Counted from the stretch's first letter, positions 36,140 through 47,682 are shown. The stretch: DNA of 64,000 nt from Protea cynaroides (GCA_028583415.1 CM053269.1:73259412-73323411); one strand, 5' to 3'. Made by a program: numbers and translations. The notes: generated by a model not told the origin, from the sequence alone.

Positions 36140-39100
36140 TATAACAGGTCTGTATGTGCACTCACATCTTTCCTCTACAGTCCTAAGCTATTTCCATGTA
36201 TACTCTTTGGAGTAAACCTCCCTCCCTATTTTCTTCCTCTTTTAATGGATGAACATGTTGAGAGAGTGGTGACCCGGATACGCAGCAGAAAAATACAGAT
36301 CGGGTAACTCTTGCATCCGAAACTACCGTAAAAAACATAGAATCGAAACGGGAAGAGAAACGGGTTTACCTTAGAACCCGAATGTAGTTCTTCCTCCTAA
36401 TAGTAGCTCTTCCACAATTGTGCAACATTAGCAATCGATCCCTTCAACGCTTGAATGAATAAAAAAATACCTCAAGGAAGAACACTTTAGATTTTCTCTC
36501 TTATTAGGGTTTCCAAAACCCTAAGACATTCACACAAAGAATTGTGATAATGAGAAAAATTCGGTAAGGGAGAGAGGAGACTTCTCAAAAATGTAGAGAT
36601 TTCTTCTCCCTAATCTCTTTTATAGAACCCATCAAAATAGGTTTCCTTATTGTGTGCAATTGGGATTCTCAATCCCAACACGCCAAGTGTCATTCCCTTG
36701 ATTTAGTTTCTTATTTTTATGATCTACTGAAGAAAGGGGAGAGGGTAGAATCAGAAGGGAAAATAGAACCTAATATTATATGGCAATACAAAGATTTTGT
36801 GATCATGATCGGACCCGAAGAACATTTTGAAAATAATTTTAAAACAATGATAATAATAAATAATTATGGTGTAAAATAAGTTTGTAGATATTTTACAAAA
36901 AAACACTGTACTGGATCCATATTTATGTCCATCCATACACAAATACTCTCTCTCCTTGATTTTCCCCAAAAAGACAGTGAATTCTGTCTTGAGCATCTCT
37001 TTCGCACGAATCCAGTACATTGATATATAGTCCAGGGGACATCTACCATTGGTGTGATAAACTCGTGATGCTTTACCATAACGATAAGGACTAAAGGACC
37101 TCCCAAATTAAGGGGCCAACTGAATTCTACTGAGAGAATCTCGTTCCTTCACAGCTAGCAGTAACACGTGAGAGTTCCTTCACAACTAGCAGTAACACAT
37201 GCGAGATTCTCATGTGATTCACTTCAATAAACATACTGTATGTGTATACACATCTTTCCTCTCTCTCACTCTCCCCATTTTCCCCATGGTTATGTTTCCC
37301 TTCTCTTCTTATTTTCTCCCACCAGTGATCTCTCCGTCTTCCCTCATTCCTGCTAGCAGGTTCCCCTTCACAGGTCAGTCAATTGCATTAGGTAGGACAT
37401 GCATGGCCTATCAACTCCGCAAGAGATCAGGGACAGGCTCCCCCCGAGCCTCCCCAAGGAGCCAGCCTAACTCAAGCTTTTTCCCCTTGTGAACCGCTGC
37501 CTCTGTGTAGTGCTAATGCAGGTATTTTCTTCACATTGATCTCCATCCACCTTCCTTTTCTGATTTTTGGATCTGACAGCTCACCACCAGCAAATCCTCT
37601 TTTCAATCTGTGTTAAGGACCTTGTTTGCATCCCATAGAACCTATCCAGTCCTTCTTTCTTTTAAATTTCTCAGAACTACGGATTACTATAATTTTTTTA
37701 TAGCTGTATGATACTATTCACATTGTGTAAATTACTCAAGCTATTTCAGTCTATCTTGGTGATTTATGCATATTATATTTTTATTAATATTTTAAAATCA
37801 GTTATAAAATTTTCCAAGAGAGTAGTTTACTTCAATCAGGTGGATGACTCATTATTGTCCTTTGTGCGTCATGCCTTATGAGGCTTGGGCGTCTTTGCGT
37901 GTGCCGCTTGCCTCAATAACTTCGACTCTGGAATTCACAACTTCTTTTTATAGGTCTGTAGTGGATAAAACCTATTCCAAGGGGTTGCTCTCTCTCTTCA
38001 AAATTGTAAACATTCTGTAAAAATATCTAAATTGTGCTATCTCACCATGTCCCCATAAGTTAAACATAGAAAATTTAGAAAGAACAAGTACGGAGGCATT
38101 AAGAGTAGCAACAAGTGATACTATAAATCGAACTTCAAGATACCCATCATAGTTGTCAAGGTGCCAAGGTATTGGAGGCCTAACGGGGGTGCCTAGGTGA
38201 CCAAGGCGCCCGCCTAGGCGATCAAACCACCTGCCTAGGTGACCAAGGCACCCAATTTTCCAAGGCGTCACAAGGCCGCTTGGGTGCCTAAGCGACGCCT
38301 TGACAACTATGATACCCATGCCATGCTCTATTCTTCCACGCTTGTTCAGTAAAGTTATATTTCTTCGAGAAAAATGACCCAAAAAGTACAATCGTGCAAC
38401 CAAGAAGACAATATTCCTCAACTATCAACAAAATATCCTAACATTTCCTAGACATATCCAAGATGCATATTTGAACACATATGCATGACAAATCACTTTC
38501 TATAGGAATAGATGGATCATGTTACATAGGGTTTCTGCTGTTTCTAGCTTGTGAACCCAAAAAAAAAAAAAAATGGGGATCAGTACCATATCAAGTCCTT
38601 TAGACCCTATTATTGAAGCCAAAGATGCCTTTAATTTTAAGCTGCAAAACATGTGAAAACATTAATTAAAAAAATACAGAAATTTACCTCTTTCTTTCTT
38701 TGAGATGGTACTAGGAAAGCTCCCAACCGTGAATGAGCTAATTGATTTTCTGCTTGCTCCAGCTTTTCAGCTGCATCATGCAAGGAAAAAAAATTTCTTA
38801 TAGTTTCAAAGAGGTACAACAGAAAGAAGACTCTCTAGGTAAGGCTAAACGAGATCAGCTAACAGGTAAGTTAAAGCTTCAGATTCATTGGAAATAATTA
38901 CCTCCAATGCACAATAGTTAGACTCTACTGAATCAAGAATCAGATAGAGAGTAAACAATTCCCACAAAAAAGTAAAGAAAACCTAAATAAACAAGGGAAC
39001 AAATAGTTTCCATGACAAGGGCAATGGAGAAAGAACTCACCAAGATCCGAAATTTGGCCAGCAACATAGTCTCTATTCCCCAACAATGGAGAAGAAGAAA

Positions 39101-40274
39101 GTGTATTCACCCAATATTTGTTCCATAGCAGATCCAACAGATGGGAATCAAGAGAAGACTTGAAATAGGTTATATCCAATGAATAATACTGCAACAACAC
39201 AAACTCAATTAACCACACAAAACTATACATTCTCCACTTCTCTAATGCAACAGTCAGGAACAATTCCTTACCTGTTTACAGTGTACACCGAAGTCTTCAA
39301 TCTTATTTAGAGGAATAGTCTGATACTCAGATACTGGTTCGTCCGGAGGTTTATACCCATCAGGGTAGGTTCGAAAAGCCCCAATCTCAACTTTCCCAGC
39401 AGAAACAGTCCTTGTCGGATCAATAACAACAGCCAAAAATGGCTCCTGAAATTGCTGGTTAAGCATCTGTGTTGAAACATCAATACCAGAAAGCCAGCAT
39501 CCATAACCAGGATGAGAGTGATACCACCCGACCACATTCTCCAACCGCCCAGCCTAAAACCAAAAATCAAGCAAACCCAGCTACTCTGAATAGATTGAAA
39601 GCACATTGGGAACCCATATTTCGTTGATTCGCATAAGTATTCTTATACAATTAATATAACCAGTAAATAGGAAATCAACAATGTGGTCTGTTCTCTTTGT
39701 TTATTCATTATCTTTATACTTACAGTTCGAATCCTTCACCTGTCTACTCTTGATAGATTGAAACAAGAAATACCTATCAAATTAAAATTTCTAACGAAGG
39801 CTGATTGAATTATTCAGCTGACTACTCTTAATATATTGAAAGCGAAGTAAGAATCAAAAATAGGGTATTAACCACCTGCTTATTAGTTTGCGAATAATCG
39901 ACCATATATTCATAAGCATCAGCTTGGGCATTAACCCTAGTTTCTGTGCCTTCAACGGGCAATGCAAAGGCATCCATGACGATAATCGCATCACCATCGG
40001 TCTTCCCCTGCATCAACCCCATAACTTCAATGGTTCCACCTGAACGAGCATGAACGACCATCTTCAACAACGCAAGCGCAGAAATCTTGACCCTTTTGAA
40101 GTAGTGAGGATCGTTGGCCCATGGCTTCTCTTGCTGGAACTTAGCCTGTGCAGCCTCTTCGTAGAAATAAATAGCGTCGGAATCCACCGACGGGGTTTCC
40201 ATGTTTACTATGTTGTTCTCAAGCTCCCATGTCTGCTGCGCCATTGTCGCGGAAGAAGAAGAAAAAGAATCCAT
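28956..40274 (-). CDS. CSN5: COP9 signalosome subunit 5, JAMM isopeptidase
   Basis: Six coding exons: 39876-40274, 39272-39553, 39041-39188, 38688-38770, 29160-29237, 28956-29054. All introns are GT-AG, the CDS is 1,089 nt and the protein 362 aa; Arabidopsis CSN5A and CSN5B are 357-358 aa. The start MDSFSSSSATMAQQTWELEN at 40274 fits the family. Residues about 60-197 are the MPN+ domain. The zinc-binding JAMM residues are present: Glu83 in GTIEVMG, then His145 and His147 in HSHPGYGCWLSGID, with Ser155 and Asp158. The C-terminal helical part follows (YYSLDITYFKSSLD, NKYWVNTLSSSPLL, then EESQLAKITRDSSKITVEQV). CSN5 is the catalytic subunit that removes NEDD8 from cullins and thereby regulates cullin-RING ubiquitin ligases. 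It acts in light signalling and hormone responses, in nucleus and cytoplasm. Exons 5 and 6 lie 9.45 kb from exon 4, so the gene is easily annotated as truncated; reading frame and phase agree across all junctions. Confidence 0.98.
29656..31415 (+). mobile_element. Dispersed repeat, LTR-like, plus copy
   Basis: Collinear with the reverse complement of 36151-37265: shared cgtgagaatctggcatgtg, ggaaacctattttgatgg, ctaataagagagaaa, ccttgaggtg, attcaagcgttgaaggg and ggtttactccaa. It carries extra segments (about 30100-30300 and 30450-30880) absent from the other copy, and a SINE piece. Similar 25-30-bp words (gatgtgagaacacata and gatgtgagcacacata) lie at both ends. The LTR may begin earlier, at tgttggaattatg (29451). 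The family is not identified. Confidence 0.65.
31088..31168 (+). mobile_element. Au-type SINE, 3' half
   Basis: Only the downstream half is present: tgtggggtaaggctgcgtac, tctgcctctccccaaacc, gcgagagcaagtgcacta. It lies inside the plus copy of the dispersed repeat and is absent from the inverted copy, where the sequence instead reads through an agctactattaggagg segment. Confidence 0.75.
33543..33720 (+). pseudogene. Cytochrome P450 N-terminal fragment, captured
   Basis: The translation shows a hydrophobic signal anchor (LWLVYAAAWLIAPALILVS), a basic stretch (HHRRLN) and the proline-rich hinge PPGPKPWPIISNLNLI. This is the N-terminus of a microsomal CYP71-clan P450; from memory it is closest to the CYP92A type. 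It lies in an open frame of 134 codons (33369-33773) and stops after about 60 P450 residues, long before the heme-binding domain. A 23-bp tandem repeat (ctcatcagcgaactccctca) marks the join to the next captured piece. Confidence 0.8.
33760..34140 (+). pseudogene. Alkaline/neutral invertase fragment, captured
   Basis: The frame open at 33694-34029 contains SYENFEAMYSP, RTGLDTPTSSARNSFEPHP and MVAEAWEAVKRTMVFF, the N-terminal hallmark of plant alkaline/neutral invertases (glycoside hydrolase 100, sucrose hydrolysis in cytosol or organelles). After NYDR a GT-AG intron (33979-34051) is still present, and the next exon continues VFVRDFV. One extra G near 34068 then shifts the frame; ALAFLMNGEPNIVKNF follows in another frame. 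The homology ends after about 150 residues of a protein that is normally 550-670 aa. The retained intron shows that genomic DNA, not mRNA, was captured. Confidence 0.88.
36089..36136. repeat. CT dinucleotide microsatellite
   Basis: About 24 CT units just outside the inverted repeat copy in CSN5 intron 4. Confidence 0.97.
36151..37265 (-). mobile_element. Dispersed repeat, LTR-like, minus copy
   Basis: Inverted relative to 29656-31415 and more compact. Direct words of about 28 bp, both containing cacatctttcctct, lie at the two ends (36151-36178 and 37238-37265), possibly a target duplication or a terminal repeat. A short tandem duplication of aaggaacgagattctc-type text occurs near 37140-37200. 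No coding sequence. Confidence 0.65.
38140..38319. mobile_element. hAT-type MITE with perfect 8-bp target duplication
   Basis: The 164-bp element (38148-38311) has termini catagttgtcaaggtg and the inverse cgccttgacaactatg. The 8-mer atacccat lies on both sides (38140-38147, 38312-38319). The interior consists of repeated gcctaggtgaccaaggcgcc motifs that pair with each other. An 8-bp duplication fits hAT. Confidence 0.88.
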
Positions 40275-40467
40275 TGATGGAAGAACTAGTGATTTCACTT
40301 CTTTCACGACTGGTGAAATTAAACTTGGAAACTTAATAGTTGCAGCGGTTGAGTTGCTGTACTGCTGGAAAAACGCAAACCAGATGAGGGAGGCGGAGAA
40401 CCCTTGAATGAACGGGGTATCGTACAGCCAAATCTCAACAATGAAAAAGTGTTTTTTTTTTTTTTTT

Positions 40468-40477
40468 AAATATATAT
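40468..40477 (-). promoter_or_regulatory. Candidate CSN5 TATA box
   Basis: Minus-strand atatatattt lies 194-203 bp upstream of the CSN5 start codon, followed by an A tract on the sense strand. It would give a 5' leader of roughly 165 nt. There is no independent support. Confidence 0.4.
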
Positions 40478-40724
40478 CCAACTGTCAGAAAGGCGTCCCG
40501 GCTACCGCTACAGTAGATCCACGAGTGTAGAATCTACGTAGTCTTTTTTTTTTTTTTTTTATTAATGATGAGCATAAGAATTTTGGGCTCATAGTAACTT
40601 TACAATTGCATGGATCAGGTCATTCAGGTGTTGAATGAAAGTCATTTCATTTGCACCAATGGTAGGAAATAAAGAGCATTAACACTTGTGTGAGTGGCTC
40701 CAAGATAGGAAGATGAGTTGAACT

Positions 40725-40800
40725 CAGTACCCAGAATATACACAGTCTTACCCTCACAATGTGGAGAAGTTGTTTCCAGGATTCAAAGTCATGACCACCG
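40725..40800 (-). mobile_element. Au-type SINE, 5' half, minus
   Basis: Minus strand: ggtggtcatgactttgaatc, ctggaaacaacttctcc, attgtgagggtaagactgtg. It is truncated after the ggggtaaggc-like block and lies head to head with the next SINE. Confidence 0.75.
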
Positions 40801-40934
40801 ATCATATTACAACCTGGTGGTCAAGGGTTTGAATCCTGGAAACAGTCTCTCTACATTGTGGGGGGTAAGGTTGCGTATATTCTACCCTCCCCAAACACTG
40901 CAGTAGCGAGAGCCTCATGCACTGGGATACCCTT
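40801..40934 (+). mobile_element. Au-type SINE, plus
   Basis: Plus strand: acctggtggtcaagggtttg, cctggaaacagtctctctac, ggggggtaaggttgcg, ctccccaaacactgcagtag, gagcctcatgcactggg, then a T run. The first tRNA-like bases are missing. Together with the preceding copy it forms an inverted pair whose tRNA-like halves pair. Confidence 0.85.
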
Positions 40935-41237
40935 TTTTTTATATCCAACAGTCTAAAACTCTGAATAACAATCGTCTTCCCACGTGGCAAAATATAGATG
41001 CGTGTTTGAAACATAGTAAAGTAGTTTTTTTTTTTGGCTAAAGATCCCAGAAAATTTCACTAATAAAAATAAAAACAGAACATATAATATCCTAAGGAAA
41101 GATAAACCCCACCTTCGACATTGCCATCAGCAAGGCCCTTCCTTATGTTAATTACATTTATTAAATCTGAATCTTGGCCTGCGAGATGCATCCCAGACCA
41201 CATCACATGCCACAAAGTCAAGACATGTGATTCATTA

Positions 41238-42783
41238 CTAAGACAATTTTAAATACTCCACCTTCTTTGATAAAGCATTTGCCACCATATTCATTTCTCT
41301 GAATGCATGTGTGATTCTAAGCTCTATCTTTTTAAGCCTCTCTGCAATTATACTCAATCTCTGCATACAAAACCATGGAATTCTCGTTGATAGTAAACAT
41401 TGAACTAATGCTTCTGAATCCATTTCAAGCCACAGGTGGGTACATCACAATTTAATTCCTTCTTGGATCCCCCATAGAGCAGCTAGTATGTATTTCCGCA
41501 TTGAAATTAGTTTGAATACCCAAATACACCGATGCAGCAAACAACACTTCACCAACTCCATTCCTAAACACAATACCACCCCCAGCTTCACCTGGATTCC
41601 AAGCGAACACCCATCAGTGTTTAGCTTGCACCAAGGATCATTTGGACTCGTCCAGTAAATTTCCTTTGGGATGGACAACCTGTTGGTCTTAGTTAAAAAA
41701 CCGAAAAATCTCACCATGTTTAAATCAGTCATACTCCTAATAGTGCAAGGGTTTAGAACAGATAGTTCATAACAACCACGCTTGAACACCATTATAGCCT
41801 GATTGAGATTCGGTGTTCTCTCTTCATAGCAACTTGCATTTTGGATTGTCCAAATAGCCTACAGCAACACAAAGAACATAGAAGTCCAAAGCTTTCTATT
41901 TGGCATAATCCTTTTTTTCTGACGCCACCACGAGTATAGCCTTTCCATATCTGGGAACCCACCCCATTGAATGCCTAGTAAGCTGAATACCGCCCTCCAT
42001 AGATCCACCACAAAGTTAAAATGAAGAAAAATATGCTCAAAAGTTCTCCTCCCTACAGTGACATAGATAGCACCGAGACGTCACCAGGACACACTTCTTT
42101 TTTATGTTATCATCTGTTAGTAGCTGTTTTAAACCCCACTTCCTTGCAAAGATAGATGTCCTTGGGTGTAACTCCTTCCTCCAAACATCCCTTGCCCACC
42201 CTGGTTCTGTCTCACCACCCCTTAAGCACTTCCAAGCTGATGCGACAGTAAAACCTCCATCTTGCGTTTTTGTCCAAACCAATTTATCCCTACTCGATGA
42301 TGGTAATAAAATCTTCTTTGGAAATTCCCATATTTGAATTAGCTGAGTCGACTCCACTTGAGGTAATCTCCATTCCCCATTATGTATTATTTCACCTAAT
42401 AGGAGTTGCCGCGAGATCATATGTGATGCATCAAGAGTCAGAACCTCTTTTAATGCCACTGTCCCCACCCATATATCAGACCATAGTCTAATATTCCAAC
42501 CATCCCCAATAATCCATTTTGTATGGGCAGCAATCCAATCCCAAATTTTTTTAATACTACTCCACACCCCCGAGAACGAGACTATAGATCTCAATGATCC
42601 ATCCTCCCCAATGTATTTCTGTTTCATTAACTTGGCAAAGACAGACATACCTGACATCGTGTGCCAAGCCATCTTGGCAAGAAGGGCTTTATTGATATGA
42701 GATAAATGTCTAATACCCAAACCCCCCTCCTTCTTAGGTCTACAAACATCATTCCATTTCACTATAACCCCTTTCTGTTTCAT
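41238..42783 (-). pseudogene. LINE C-terminal region: zf-RVT-like and RNase H
   Basis: WNDVCRPKKEGGLGIRHLS and the 248-codon frame 42037-42783 match the region between reverse transcriptase and RNase H of plant LINEs. Its Cys residues near the end (CYLCHCREENF) fit zf-RVT. RNase H begins CKLNTDGCSLGI (41445-41792), and its end is in another frame (MNMVANALSKKVEY, 41238-41423). Confidence 0.85.
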
Positions 42784-42895
42784 TGGGACACCACTCCGTA
42801 TGAAATTTTTGATCCATGATTCTTCCTTTTTAACCAGGCTTGTGGGTCAATAATATACCAAGAATGAGTGCAATAAAGAACTGATCAAAACAGAT

Positions 42896-44106
42896 CTAGC
42901 CAACTCCACTCTTCCAGATAGATAATAACCTTCCCTTCCAGACTGAGAACTTCTTGTTTAGCCTATCCATTAGAGGTAGAAGATGAGACTTTTTAATTTT
43001 ACCTTTGAAGATATCCACCCCTAAATATTTCATTGGAAATGTACTCTCAGTAAAACCAAAAGTAGAAAGGTTACGACCTTTAGTACTAGGTCTGACCTTA
43101 CCAAAAAAGATTTTACTCTTCCCCTCACTGATACGTTGCCCTGCATATCCTTGATAGCTGGAAAGCAGTTTCTTCATAGCACCTGCACTTTTAGTTGTTG
43201 CCTTCATAAAGACTAGTATGTCATCAGAAAAAGGAGTTGGTATGGAACCTCCATCCCCTCCCGAACTCTAAGAGGTTTAACCATACCAATATTTACCAAA
43301 TGTTTAATAGAACGACATAGAACTTCTTCTGCTAGAACAAAAAGAAATGGGGACAGTGGGTCCCCTTGATGTAGACCCCAAGAAGCAGAGAAATACCTTA
43401 CAGGCCCACCATTAACCATCACAGAAAGCCGAGCAGATTCCAACGTTGCCATAACTCTCTTCTCAAATATAGCAGAAAATCCAAACCTTTCGATAACCAC
43501 TCCAAGAAAGCACCATTCCACCGAATCATATGCTTTTTGAATGTCCAATTTAGTAGCCATTGAACCTTCATTATTCTTTTGCCCCATTAAGCAAGTCAGT
43601 TCATAAGCCACATCAATATTGTGATGGATCAGATGCCCCTTCACAAACGCCCCCTGCTCCTCTGATATTAGATTCCCCACGAAAGTCCTTAGACTATTCG
43701 CAAGAATTTTTGGCATTATTTTGTATACGAAGTTTCCCATGCAAATAGGCCTAAAATATGCTAATTTTAGCGCCCCCGCCACCTTTGGAATTAGCATGAT
43801 GAAGTTGTTATTAATGCCATTGGGAAGAATGTTTTCACTGAAGAAATACTTCACAACTCTACCAACCTCTCTTGCCACAACATCCCACTAGATTTTAAAA
43901 AACCTTCTTGGGAACCCATCCGGCCCTGGAGAACTATTTTCATTCATCTGAAATGCAGCGTTTCTTATTTCTTCATCAGTTGGAATAGCATCCAGCATAT
44001 TAGCATTATCAACAGAGACAAGGCTAGGGATCACCTCCATAATCTCATCATTGACTGTATATCCCAAACTGACATGGAATTTTTTGTAGAAGTCCTCTAT
44101 ATATTG
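42896..44106 (-). pseudogene. LINE reverse transcriptase domain, broken
   Basis: IEDFYKKFH resumes directly after the solo LTR. Then come NSSPGPDGFPRRFFK, FRPICMGNFVYKI, EEQGAFVKGHLI, KLDIQKAYDSVEW and GLHQGDPLSPFLF, the ordered motifs of non-LTR reverse transcriptases. A stop separates the 43888-44130 and 43213-43878 frames. The catalytic FxDD motif (FSDD, 43220-43231) is only reached in a different frame, immediately after a frameshift. Confidence 0.9.
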
Positions 44107-46538
44107 TGTCACACCCCAATTCTGCACCAACCAGAATGGTGTGATGAACCGTCAATAAACCAACGATTCAACCAGGATCTCGAATAGGCTATACCCACCA
44201 TGTTAAACCAAAACACATTCCACATTAATCAGAGATAATAAAGTAAATAGCGAAAGTCTTACAGATAATGAACTGAGGTCTAATCATGATAAATAATTAA
44301 TATTTCATTTATCTCCAAGTAATCAAAACATAATTTAATACATATTACAAATATCCAAATACGAAAATTAAACACTATGCGTATCCATAGTTGAAACGCT
44401 CGCTTAATGAATCACAATAGTCCTCCACAGCTTGCTCATCTGTAGCCGCCACCTGTTCATATGTTGGCGTGTCGACAATCTTCAACCGTAATACCTGCAA
44501 CATCAGAAACTAAAAAGAATTGCGCGCGAGGGTCAGCTCTCCAACTTGAGCTCATTGAGTAAACAAAACAATGCAACAAACATATGCATGCATTTAATTC
44601 ATATCTTTGGTCTGGTTCATAAGTTTGCAATGTACAATAGAAAGGATTGGTGGCCGCTGCACCTCTATACATGAGTGTGTGAAGTCGCCCAATGGATCAA
44701 ACACCATTGTCGTCCCACATGCACCTATCATGGAATAGGGATAGAGCTAAAGTGCTTAGGACCGCACCGCATCACACTTCCCCTGATGTCCTACCCATAC
44801 CAACACGTAAGCCCATATTGGCGAGGGCTTGCAAACTGGGCTCGCAACTAACCAATCCTAATGTCAAACAGTGTTTCCAAGGCCTCACCTCAGCATCCCT
44901 CATCCATAGAGATAGAGCTAAGGCCTCTCGGCAGAGTCAGAGACTACACGGTCCGAGACCACCTCCCTGATGCCCTACGACGTAATAGTTCTGCTAAGGT
45001 AATGGCGATACGACGATGTTAGTAGACAAGACTTGAGTAGAGATAGAGCTAAAGTCTGGTGACCAGGATGAACCACAGTGTCACGTCCTCCCCCTGATGC
45101 CCCACTCGCATCAAGTACACTAACCATACACAAACATTCACATGCCTATTCCTAGCATCATCATCATCATCAGGTTATAAATAAACAAAATTAAATATGC
45201 ATGAATATTAATAGCAGGAATATTGGATGACATGTGAAATGCACAATACATGCATACAAGCATAGAAACATTCATGGCATTGGACTCAATAAATAAAAAC
45301 AGTTTATTATTAGCCAATTAGTTTAGGTCTTGTTCCCTCACCTTTGATTGATCGTAGATCCTCGTTCAAGCTTTATGAATCACTTTTAAATCACTTGAAA
45401 ACCTAAGCAAGTTGATAGATTTTAATTAGAATTAATTACCTTAAGTTTAGACTAACAAAAGCTGAGGGGTCGCAGGTAGGGTCGTACCTGGGGTCTCAGT
45501 CTCTGCGACCCCAGGGTGTAAGGTCCCAGGTAGGGTCGCACCTGGGGTCTCAGTTTCTGCGACCCCAGGGTGTAGGGTCGCAGGTAGGGTCGGACATACT
45601 GCGACCCTACGTGCGACCACACCCTCCCTGGAAACTTTCCGAGGGCATGTGGTCGGACATGTGGGTCTCGTGGGGTCGGACATTATGTGACCCTACTTGC
45701 GACCACACGTGTCAGGGTCGACCTTTCACTCTTAAGTCCATTCCTTCATGTTTGAATCATTTGGCTTATGTTCATAGTCCTTCCTATGATTGTTTTATGG
45801 CTCAAAACCATAATTTTATTCACCTTCCATTGTCCACAATGACTTCCTCCATGGATTCTCTTGGAATTTATCCATTAATGAATGATTTTGGTTTCTCCTA
45901 ATCCTACCTTCGTCATAAACTATTCTAGGCTCTCCATTCATATAGGGATTTAGGTTCATACCTTAGATTTACTGAGATTCAGAGGTTTCTTCTGAACTTT
46001 CCTCTTCCTTGGTCTTCTTCTTAGATTTTCCTTCTCTTCCTTCTCTTCTCTTGCTCTCATTTTCAATTAGGGTTCTAAAGGAGTGAAAGAGGCTAAGGGA
46101 TGTCCAATTTATAGAGGAAAACCCTCCATAATATGCCCTAATGAGTTTAGGAAAGACCCCCTTCGAATTAGGAAGGTTTCCTAATTTCTGATTTTTGGCT
46201 GTTTTCATAGGGTCGCATGTAGGGTCGTAGAATCCGTGACCCTATGTTTTTAAAATGTGCGACCCTACGATCAAAAAATCATGGGTTGGACTCTTTTGAG
46301 GTGGGATCGGTCACACCTATTTAGGCATGCGACCACACACTCATATTTGATTGTTTTTGAGTTATATTTCATACCTGGTCTTGTGGTTTATTCATGCACT
46401 TGGTTCACTTGGCTCGACCATGATAGGTAGACCTGATACAAGGTGGTAAGACCGATTAGTTCGATACAGGTCTTACAACTCCACCACTCTTAAAAGAAAT
46501 TTCGTCCTCGAATTTGAACGTATAGATCTTACATATTG
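44102..46538 (+). mobile_element. Solo LTR (TGTCACACCCC family) with 5-bp target duplication
   Basis: The LTR is 44107-46533 (2,427 bp), from tgtcacaccccaattctgc to tatagatcttaca, flanked by tattg at 44102-44106 and 46534-46538. Removing it rejoins the LINE frame at VTQY. No primer site, gag-pol or second LTR is present, so it is a solo LTR. It shares its length and termini with the LTRs at 59951 and 58470. The type resembles Ty3/gypsy chromovirus (Tekay-like) LTRs; that assignment is from memory. A tandem of ggtcgcaggtagggtcg-like motifs lies at 45464-45720. Confidence 0.9.
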
Positions 46539-47640
46539 TGTTACTTGATTTTGATCTTCTAATAGTTCTCCATTATCATTCTCTAAAACCCTTATGTAGC
46601 TTCTTCCTCTTCTTAGTCTTGTTTGAGTATGGAAATACTTTGTATTGCTATCCCCACACTTAAGCCACTGGATTCTTGATTTTTCGACTCACATAGCTTC
46701 TTGCATCTCCAAAGCCTTCTCATGTTTCATTATTGCTGTTTTTTCCTCTTTCCTCAATTCCTCATTATAGCCTATTACCTGAATTGTTTCCTGGATATCT
46801 TCCATCAGAACCCTAGTAATAGCCACCTCAGAATCTATCCTTGGAAAAGTTTTCCTAGACCATACCATCAAAATACCCTTAAGTCTCTTCAGCTTTTGGC
46901 TTAACACAAAGAAAGGACTACCCTGAACAGGAATATTCCATGAATCTCTGACCACTGCTACAAAGTCTGTATTGTCCATACAAAACCTTTGCACCCTGAA
47001 TAGGATATTTTTTTGGTCTAGGAACTGCCTCCCCACACACCAACAGTGGAGAATGAATAGATTGTACCCTTGGAAGACATCTCTGATAGTAATTAGGTTA
47101 CCGATTCATCCACACTTCATTTACATAGGTACTATCCAACACAGCTTGAACATTATATAATGCAATTATTAGACCATGTACATTTTAATCCATTTGACAG
47201 AATCACCTGTAACGGAATATAATCCAAAAAACATGCAAACTTACTTTCCGAAGCGTCACTGAATCTACCTGGGCCAGCTTTTTCATGAGAGAACAAGCAG
47301 CAGTTGAAGTCCCCAATAACCATCTAGGGACACCTTGGCTGACCTAATGAATCAAGGTCTAGCCACAAGTCCCTCCTCTTTGTACGTAAATAGTGAACAT
47401 AAACGAAACTGATAAAGTGTATTACACCATCAAATTCAACCGACACAGTTAAGTGTTGATCATAGGATAGGATTACTATATCCCAATGATTGCATGAAAC
47501 GAGAAGGATACTTATCTGTATTCACTTTCGGCTCTGGCAAGCATACAAAATCAGGAGAGTTATCCTGCATCGTCTTCTTTAGAACCAGTCTCGATCTTGG
47601 GTTCGAGACACCCCGTACATTCCAATATAGTATCTTCATA
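46539..47640 (-). pseudogene. LINE apurinic-type endonuclease domain, broken
   Basis: The domain begins MKILYWNVRGVSNPRSR at about 47636 and contains the catalytic-motif text GDFN (47303-47314) with a stop codon three residues before it. It continues to LKCGDSNTKYFH and LENDNGELLEDQNQVTQY, where the solo LTR interrupts it. Several stops and frameshifts occur. Confidence 0.85.
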
Positions 47641-47682
47641 AGGCAAGGGTTGATTTTCCTCTCCTTGTTTTCCTTGGCCTTC

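Larger units (their letters stand above)
29238..38687 (-). other. CSN5 intron 4, 9,450 bp, repeat-filled
   Basis: The donor follows CCATCTCAAAGAAAGAAAGAG and the acceptor precedes GAAGAATCCCAACTAGC. The intron contains two inverted copies of one repeat (29656-31415 and 36151-37265), a SINE piece, a TRIM with an inserted Pack-MULE (32595-35615), a CT microsatellite and a hAT MITE. Stretches 31416-32594, 35616-36088 and 37266-38147 hold nothing I recognise beyond short open frames without domains. Confidence 0.9.

Noticed and set aside
37972..38421. 149-codon minus-strand open frame
   Set aside because: It reads straight through the hAT MITE at 38148-38311, whose self-pairing repeats supply most of it.
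39828..40481. Longer CSN5 start giving 69 extra N-terminal residues
   Set aside because: The extension runs through the putative 5' leader, including the A tract and TATA-like sequence, and has no counterpart in CSN5 proteins. The ATG at 40274 fits.
44692..44970. Open frame beginning MDQTPLSSHMH, and its near copy at 59065-59382
   Set aside because: Both are the same stretch of the repeated solo LTR family, so they are LTR sequence and not a conserved gene.
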